DNA from: G963667075 sp963667075
Lineage (GTDB): Bacteria > Pseudomonadota > Alphaproteobacteria > Micavibrionales > Micavibrionaceae
Reading direction: 5' to 3'
NCBI GenBank assembly: GCA_963667075.1
Contig: OY762938.1
Span: 248,001 to 312,000, forward strand
Length of the DNA: 64,000 nt
The translations under genes were made by a program, and so were the position numbers. The first letter of the stretch is position 1; each line of letters begins with the position of its first letter. Below, piece after piece: positions 59,805 through 64,000 of the stretch. Below the pieces are notes generated by a model. The model did no database searches, had not been told where the DNA came from, and saw only the letters and a program-made list of their open reading frames with translations.

Positions 59805-60620
59805 TTAAAAGTCCAGCATCTCGCCATTAAAGACATGTTCTATAGCTCCCGTCATTATAATGTGACCGTCATCACGTTCTTCGAAAGAAAGAACACCACC
59901 ATCCAGCACCACGTCTACTTTATCATCGACAAGCCCCCGTCTGCGAGCGGCGACAAAAGAAGCTGTTGCCCCTGTACCACAAGCTTTGGTTACGCCTGTA
60001 CCCCGCTCCCACACGCGCATGCGCAGCCGGTCCGGTGCCAAACGGGTTACAAATTCGACATTGGTGCGCTCAGGGAAGCTTAAGTCATTTTCGACCTTGG
60101 GGCCCACTTCATCAATAAGTGCTTTTTCAGCATCCTCTACAAAAAATACGCAATGCGGGTTTCCAACATTCACGGCAACCGGATCTTTATACTCTTTAAT
60201 TTCGATATCAAGATGAAGCGTATCCTGTTCCTGCAGAAGCGGAATCTCTTTCCAGTCGGTCCTTGGACGCCCCATATCCACCGTCACCATGCGGTCCCCT
60301 GCACGGGTACAATTAAGGACACCAGATGAAGTCTTAATACGGCAACGATCCGTTTTATTTTCCTCCATCAGAAACCATGCGATACAGCGTGTCCCATTAC
60401 CGCACGCGCCAACTTCAGTGCCATCAGCGTTCATTAAATGGATAAAAACATCTGCAGAACCATTTGAAACAGCTTCCATAGTTATAATTTGATCGCACCC
60501 GACCCCCATTTTTCTATCTGCCAGAAAGCGCGCCTGATCCGGCGTAATTCTTTTTTGCCCTTCACGGTGGTCCAGCACCACAAAATCATTCCCCAACCCA
60601 TGCATTTTCATGAATTTCAT
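59805..60620 (-). CDS. dapF: diaminopimelate epimerase
   Basis: Converts LL- to meso-diaminopimelate for lysine and peptidoglycan. The two catalytic Cys are in place: Cys73 (GACGNGTRC) and Cys214 (TKACGTGATAS). MHGLGNDFVVLDHRE opens the protein, and NVGNPHCVFF is conserved. 271 aa, normal. The mDAP product is the residue joined by the LdtD-type enzyme at 4.3 kb. Divergent from ffh. Confidence 0.97.
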   Translation of the reverse strand: MKFMKMHGLGNDFVVLDHREGQKRITPDQARFLADRKMGVGCDQIITMEAVSNGSADVFIHLMNADGTEVGACGNGTRCIAWFLMEENKTDRCRIKTSSGVLNCTRAGDRMVTVDMGRPRTDWKEIPLLQEQDTLHLDIEIKEYKDPVAVNVGNPHCVFFVEDAEKALIDEVGPKVENDLSFPERTNVEFVTRLAPDRLRMRVWERGTGVTKACGTGATASFVAARRRGLVDDKVDVVLDGGVLSFEERDDGHIIMTGAIEHVFNGEMLDF

Positions 60621-60764
60621 ATGAACAGCCTACTCTTCGTTTATTCGTTTAATAGTCATCTTTACAATTTCCTTGACTTTAACAACGGCAAATTATAACT
60701 TCCAGCTCAAATTTAGCGACACTTTTGTTTTTTTTAAGTGCCTCTGAAAGAAATTTAGGGATAC

Positions 60765-60798
60765 ACCGCAGCCAGCGAATAGGATCGCTCACTGCGGT
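60765..60798 (+). promoter_or_regulatory. nested hairpin in the ffh leader
   Basis: ACCGCAG (60765-60771) pairs with CTGCGGT (60792-60798), and inside it AGCGA pairs with TCGCT around ATAGGA. It lies 29 bp before the ffh ATG and has no T-run. A weak promoter (TTGACT, 15 bp, TATAAC, 60673-60699) lies upstream. A role in ffh expression is inference. Confidence 0.4.
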
Positions 60799-60827
60799 AA
60801 AATTGTATTTTAGAATTAGGTGACTAT

Positions 60828-62417
60828 ATGTTCCAGAGCTTGAGCGACAAATTAGGCAGCGTATTTGACAAACTAACCGGCAGAGGGGCTCTGTCAGAGG
60901 ATGATGTCAATGCCGCCATGCGCGAGATTCGCATTGCTCTGCTGGAGGCTGACGTAGCACTGCCTGTCGTCAAGGAATTCATTTCAAACATCAGGGAAAA
61001 AGCTGTCGGGCAAGCCGTTATCAAAGCCGTTCAGCCCGGCCAGCAAATTGTTAAAATCGTCCATGATGAAATGATTGCCTTGCTCACCGCCGACAATCAG
61101 GAGCTGAACATAAACCATACGCCGCCTATGGCCATCCTGATGATGGGCCTGCAAGGCTCTGGTAAAACGACCAGCACAGCGAAAATCTCTAAATTCCTGA
61201 CCGATAAACACCGTAAAAAAGTTCTGATGGCCTCTCTGGACGTTTATCGTCCGGCAGCACAGGAACAGCTTGCACAGCTTGGCAGACAAACAGATGTTGC
61301 GACGCTCCCTGTCATAGAGGGACAAAATCCGGTTGATATCGCAAAACGTGCCATGGAGACCGCCCGCAAGGAAGGTTTTGACATTGTCATGCTTGACACG
61401 GCAGGCCGTCTCGCGATTGACGAGGTGTTGATGCAGGAAGTCGCCGATATTCGTGATGCGACAAACCCTGTTGAAACCCTGCTGGTTGCTGATGCCATGA
61501 CAGGGCAGGATGCCGTAAACGTAGCAGCCGCTTTTGAAGAAAAAGTCGGGATCAGCGGCATTATGCTCACCCGTGTTGATGGAGACTCCCGCGGCGGCGC
61601 GGCTATGTCTATGCGGGCGATTACAGGCAAACCGGTAAAACTGATCGGGGTTGGTGAAAAATGGGACGCGCTGGAACCTTTCCTTCCTGATCGTATCGCT
61701 GGCCGTATTCTTGGCATGGGTGATGTGGTTGGTTTGGTTGAAAAAGCCATTGACCACATTGATCAGGAAGACGCCAAAAAAATGGCGGAGAAGTTCAAAA
61801 AAGGAAAATTTGACTTCAACGACATGCTCTCTCAATTCCACCAAATGAGTAAAATGGGCGGCGTAGGCAACCTGATGAAAATGCTCCCGGGCCTGTCCAA
61901 ATACGCTGACAAAATTGACGAGGCCAATCTTGACAACACTATCCTGAAAAAGCAGGAAGCCATTATCTATTCCATGACCAAAGAAGAACGCAGTAAACCT
62001 TCCTTGATGAACGCCTCCCGTAAACGACGCATTGCCAAAGGCTCTGGTACAACAGTGCAAGAGATTAATAAGCTGATTAAACAACACGCCCAAATGGAAA
62101 AAGCCATGAAACGCCTGAAAAAGATGGGCATGGGCGGCATGATGAAAGCCATGAAAGGCCTGATGGGTGGCAAAGATGCCGCTATGATGGAAAACATGCA
62201 AAATATGGATCCCGAAGAGTTGCAACAAATGATGGACGGCGAACTGCCAGGAGAGAATTCCCCTCTTGGTCCCAATCCGTTTTTAAACAGCGGCATGGCC
62301 TCTGGCCTAGCCTCTTCTTCCAATCCGTTTGCAACATCGGCTGGTGATGATCCTTTTGCAGGCCTGCCAGTCCGTGGCGGTACAAAGAAGAACAGAAAGA
62401 AAAAAGGAAGACGATAA
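60828..62417 (+). CDS. ffh: signal recognition particle protein Ffh
   Basis: Binds 4.5S RNA and signal sequences and targets ribosomes to FtsY. 529 aa: N domain (ALSEDDVNAAMREIRIALLE), G domain (G1 GLQGSGKTTSTAKIS, DTAGRLAIDEVLMQEV, TRVDGDSRGGAAMSM) and Met-rich M domain from about 325 (DFNDMLSQFHQMSKMG, MKRLKKMGMGGMMKAMKGLM). A C-terminal tail of about 70 residues ending GGTKKNRKKKGRR is longer than in E. coli (453 aa) but common in alphaproteobacteria. rpsP follows after about 70 bp. Confidence 0.97.
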   Translation: MFQSLSDKLGSVFDKLTGRGALSEDDVNAAMREIRIALLEADVALPVVKEFISNIREKAVGQAVIKAVQPGQQIVKIVHDEMIALLTADNQELNINHTPPMAILMMGLQGSGKTTSTAKISKFLTDKHRKKVLMASLDVYRPAAQEQLAQLGRQTDVATLPVIEGQNPVDIAKRAMETARKEGFDIVMLDTAGRLAIDEVLMQEVADIRDATNPVETLLVADAMTGQDAVNVAAAFEEKVGISGIMLTRVDGDSRGGAAMSMRAITGKPVKLIGVGEKWDALEPFLPDRIAGRILGMGDVVGLVEKAIDHIDQEDAKKMAEKFKKGKFDFNDMLSQFHQMSKMGGVGNLMKMLPGLSKYADKIDEANLDNTILKKQEAIIYSMTKEERSKPSLMNASRKRRIAKGSGTTVQEINKLIKQHAQMEKAMKRLKKMGMGGMMKAMKGLMGGKDAAMMENMQNMDPEELQQMMDGELPGENSPLGPNPFLNSGMASGLASSSNPFATSAGDDPFAGLPVRGGTKKNRKKKGRR

Positions 62418-62488
62418 GCGTCTTTCTTACCTTGATGAAAAAAAAACAGTTAAGTGAGTAAATTTATTAAATAAGGAGAAAAATAAAA

Positions 62489-62902
62489 ATGGCACTTAAA
62501 ATCAGAATGTCCCGTGGTGGACGCAAAAAACGCCCGTTTTACAGCATTGTTGTCGCGGACAGCCGTATGCCAAGAGATGGTCGCTTTATTGAAAAAGTCG
62601 GTACATACAATCCTCTTTTGGCAAAAGACGACGAAAACCGCGTCACATTAAATGAGGAGCGCATTAAACACTGGCTCAGTGAAGGCGCAAAACCTTCTGA
62701 CCGTGTGGCCACATTCCTTGGTAAAGCCGGTATCATTGATATGCCTGCAAAAAGGAACAACCCGCAAAAAGCAGAGCCAAGCGAAAAAACAAAAATGCGT
62801 GCCGCAGACAAGGCTGAAAAACTGAAAGCAAGAGCTGAAGCTGAAGCCGCTGCTGCTGAAGCACCGGCTGAAGCACCTGCTGAGGAAGCCGCCGCTGAAT
62901 AA
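62489..62902 (+). CDS. rpsP: 30S ribosomal protein S16
   Basis: MALKIRMSRGGRKKRPFYSI and MPRDGRFIEKVGTYNPLL are the S16 hallmarks. 137 aa, with a C-terminal Ala/Glu/Lys extension of about 50 residues typical of alphaproteobacteria. The SD is AAGGAG at 62473-62478. Its end encodes the SD of the next gene, rimM. Confidence 0.97.
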   Translation: MALKIRMSRGGRKKRPFYSIVVADSRMPRDGRFIEKVGTYNPLLAKDDENRVTLNEERIKHWLSEGAKPSDRVATFLGKAGIIDMPAKRNNPQKAEPSEKTKMRAADKAEKLKARAEAEAAAAEAPAEAPAEEAAAE

Positions 62903-63413
62903 GTCTTCTGACAGAATTCTTGTAGCAAAAATTAAAACAGCCCATGGTATAAGGGGACTGGTTAAGCTTGCCTGCTTTGTGGAAGATCCGCACATGCTGG
63001 AACAATGCGGTCCCCTTTATACAAGTGAAACGGGAGAGGCTTCCCTCTCCATTTCCTTAAAAAATCCGCAAAAAGATCATTATCTGGTTGCTATTGAAGG
63101 TGTGACCGATCGGAACGGCGCAGAATCCCTTCGCGGCACAGAGCTTTGGATTAATAAAGACACACGCCCCGAAACAGAGGAAGATGAGTTCTACTATGAC
63201 GACCTGATAGGCTTAACCGTGTTTGATGAACAAAATAAGGAAAGCGGCAAAATCATCACGGTAGAAGATTTCGGCGCAGGCCCCCTCATAGAAATAAAAC
63301 CCGAAACCGGAGAGAGTTTCTACCTTCCCTTTGCCGATGAATATATTCTGCAAGTTGATAAAAATGCCAGGAAAATAGTTGCCGTCATCCCGGACGAATT
63401 TATAAATGGCTGA
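62895..63413 (+). CDS. rimM: ribosome maturation factor RimM, probable CUG start
   Basis: 16S processing factor that binds S19. From position 62895 the frame reads NKSSDRILVAKIKTAHGIRG after the first codon, the standard RimM opening, then the N-terminal barrel and PRC-barrel (YYDDLIGLTVFDEQNKESGK, YLPFADEYILQVDKNARKIV). No ATG, GTG or TTG lies at the needed place: the first GTG is at 62979, after the conserved core has begun. A CTG at 62895 has AGGAAG 6 nt upstream and overlaps the rpsP stop by 8 bp; ATT at 62916 is the other option. 172 aa from CTG, normal length. trmD does not follow, as a convergent gene intervenes. Confidence 0.88.
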   Translation: MNKSSDRILVAKIKTAHGIRGLVKLACFVEDPHMLEQCGPLYTSETGEASLSISLKNPQKDHYLVAIEGVTDRNGAESLRGTELWINKDTRPETEEDEFYYDDLIGLTVFDEQNKESGKIITVEDFGAGPLIEIKPETGESFYLPFADEYILQVDKNARKIVAVIPDEFING

Positions 63414-63963
63414 GCGCCGTCAAAGCCTCTTGTGCTCTGCTCTTCAAGCTTTTTAAACTGTTGTCTGTCTCATCCTCTATTTTCATCTCGGACAGGGGCT
63501 TCAACTTGGCCAAAATCTCGGGCGTCACCGTTTTTGAGACCAGCGCAAGCCACGCCGCATCATATTGAACCCATGTCATATCATCATCAAGCCCAGCCGA
63601 GATGTAGGACGCCAACTCTATGCCAGGCGTTTTGAATTCATCCGGCTGTGCAAAACGAAGAAATGTGAAGAACACTCTTTTTTGGAAATGGTGGTGTAAA
63701 TTCGGATAAGCATGCCTCAAAAGATCACATATTTTTTCCCGATCCGGGTAATCAACAAACGCGCGAGCAAGCCCAAATATTTCCACAGGCATAATCACAC
63801 GCATTTGCCCCATCTCTTCCAAGCGTTGAAAAAGAGCTACTATCTCAGGATCAGCCCTTTCAATATCCTTTGTCTTTTTCAGGGGCGAAAAAAAGGTCTC
63901 TGCTTTTGCTATGCTTACAATAAAAGGGACAGAGACAAGCAATATAAACAACAATAATTTCAT
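63400..63963 (-). CDS. secreted protein of unknown function
   Basis: 187 aa with a clear Sec signal peptide (LLLFILLVSVPFIVSIAKA). The mature part is mostly helical (DIERADPEIVALFQRLEEMG, KICDLLRHAYPNLHHHFQKR, WVQYDAAWLALVSKTVTPEI), suggesting a HEAT-like or helical-hairpin fold; no family recognised. Its 3' end overlaps rimM by 14 bp, tail to tail, so it splits the usual rimM-trmD-rplS run. Confidence 0.75.
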   Translation of the reverse strand: MKLLLFILLVSVPFIVSIAKAETFFSPLKKTKDIERADPEIVALFQRLEEMGQMRVIMPVEIFGLARAFVDYPDREKICDLLRHAYPNLHHHFQKRVFFTFLRFAQPDEFKTPGIELASYISAGLDDDMTWVQYDAAWLALVSKTVTPEILAKLKPLSEMKIEDETDNSLKSLKSRAQEALTALSHL

Positions 63964-64000
63964 GGCACCCCTAACGTTTGATTGTGTTTCATTCAGAGCA

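Noticed and set aside
60984..62228. 414-codon open frame antisense to ffh
   Set aside because: Its His/Phe-rich product mirrors the Met/Lys-rich M domain of Ffh read backwards; no SD, and Ffh is certain.
1..64000. CRISPR arrays, tRNA genes, rRNA genes, prophage, toxin-antitoxin pairs, defence systems
   Set aside because: Gaps were read for T-loop and repeat-spacer patterns and the genes for family marks. None was found; a covariance-model scan would be needed to exclude small RNAs.

Overview
The window is a chromosomal stretch from an alphaproteobacterium. No rRNA, tRNA, CRISPR array, phage or intact insertion sequence was seen. The class assignment rests on gene order and family type: dapF-mtaB-ftsY facing ffh-rpsP-rimM; prs, rplY-pth-ychF; lgt-midA-pgeF; ybjN-proC; a DUF465 gene next to purE and purK; a PhaR-controlled PHB cluster; an EnvZ/OmpR pair of alphaproteobacterial type; and a PleC/DivJ-like HisKA kinase. 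The DNA looks moderately AT-rich. Genus cannot be settled from the sequence alone.

Layout. 1-6.1 kb: 3' part of recO, a secreted orphan, the two subunits of a 3-oxoacid CoA-transferase, and a cell-wall pair (MepK/YcbK-like Tat-exported endopeptidase plus YcbB/LdtD-like L,D-transpeptidase). 6.2-10.3 kb: an orphan gene, gpmA and pnp. 10.3-11.8 kb: the most accessory-looking part, with a decayed IS630-type transposase, a small ORF behind a near-consensus sigma70 promoter, several palindromes and copy A of a dispersed repeat. 11.8-18.2 kb: PH-domain protein, phosphofructokinase, DUF465, purE, HAD hydrolase, purK, fumC, an RHH protein and repeat copy B. 18.2-27.4 kb: AsmA, cyclic-nucleotide-binding protein, phaCAB, divergent phaR and a GGDEF/EAL protein. 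27.5-35 kb: a 1020-aa coiled-coil envelope protein beside a TcpQ-domain protein, prfB with its programmed frameshift, a DJ-1-like protein and an orphan with EreA/ChaN-like motifs. 35-43.8 kb: OmpA-like lipoprotein, TrkH, a lipoprotein, recX, a large PAS histidine kinase and OmpR/EnvZ. 43.8-54.9 kb: ilvE, repeat copy C, ychF/pth/rplY, an orphan, prs, pgeF/midA/lgt, hldD and ybjN/proC. 55-64 kb: amn, ftsY, mtaB, an orphan, dapF, then divergent ffh, rpsP, rimM and a convergent secreted protein.

How the genes work together. PhaA, PhaB and a short class III-like PhaC make polyhydroxybutyrate from acetyl-CoA under PhaR, and the ScoAB-type transferase about 20 kb away can feed acetoacetate back to CoA thioesters. 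LdtD and MepK make and cut 3-3 peptidoglycan cross-links. FtsY, Ffh and the S16/RimM genes form the protein-targeting and ribosome block. Lgt, two predicted lipoproteins, HldD, AsmA and OmpR/EnvZ point to a Gram-negative envelope.

Most unusual signals: a MITE-like repeat family whose three copies all lie between convergent genes, near an IS630 fossil; a phosphofructokinase with mixed ATP/PPi signature residues; an EAL protein with a dead GGDEF partner but an intact catalytic set; rimM with no AUG, GUG or UUG start in a suitable position but a well-placed CUG; and several orphan proteins inserted among housekeeping operons.
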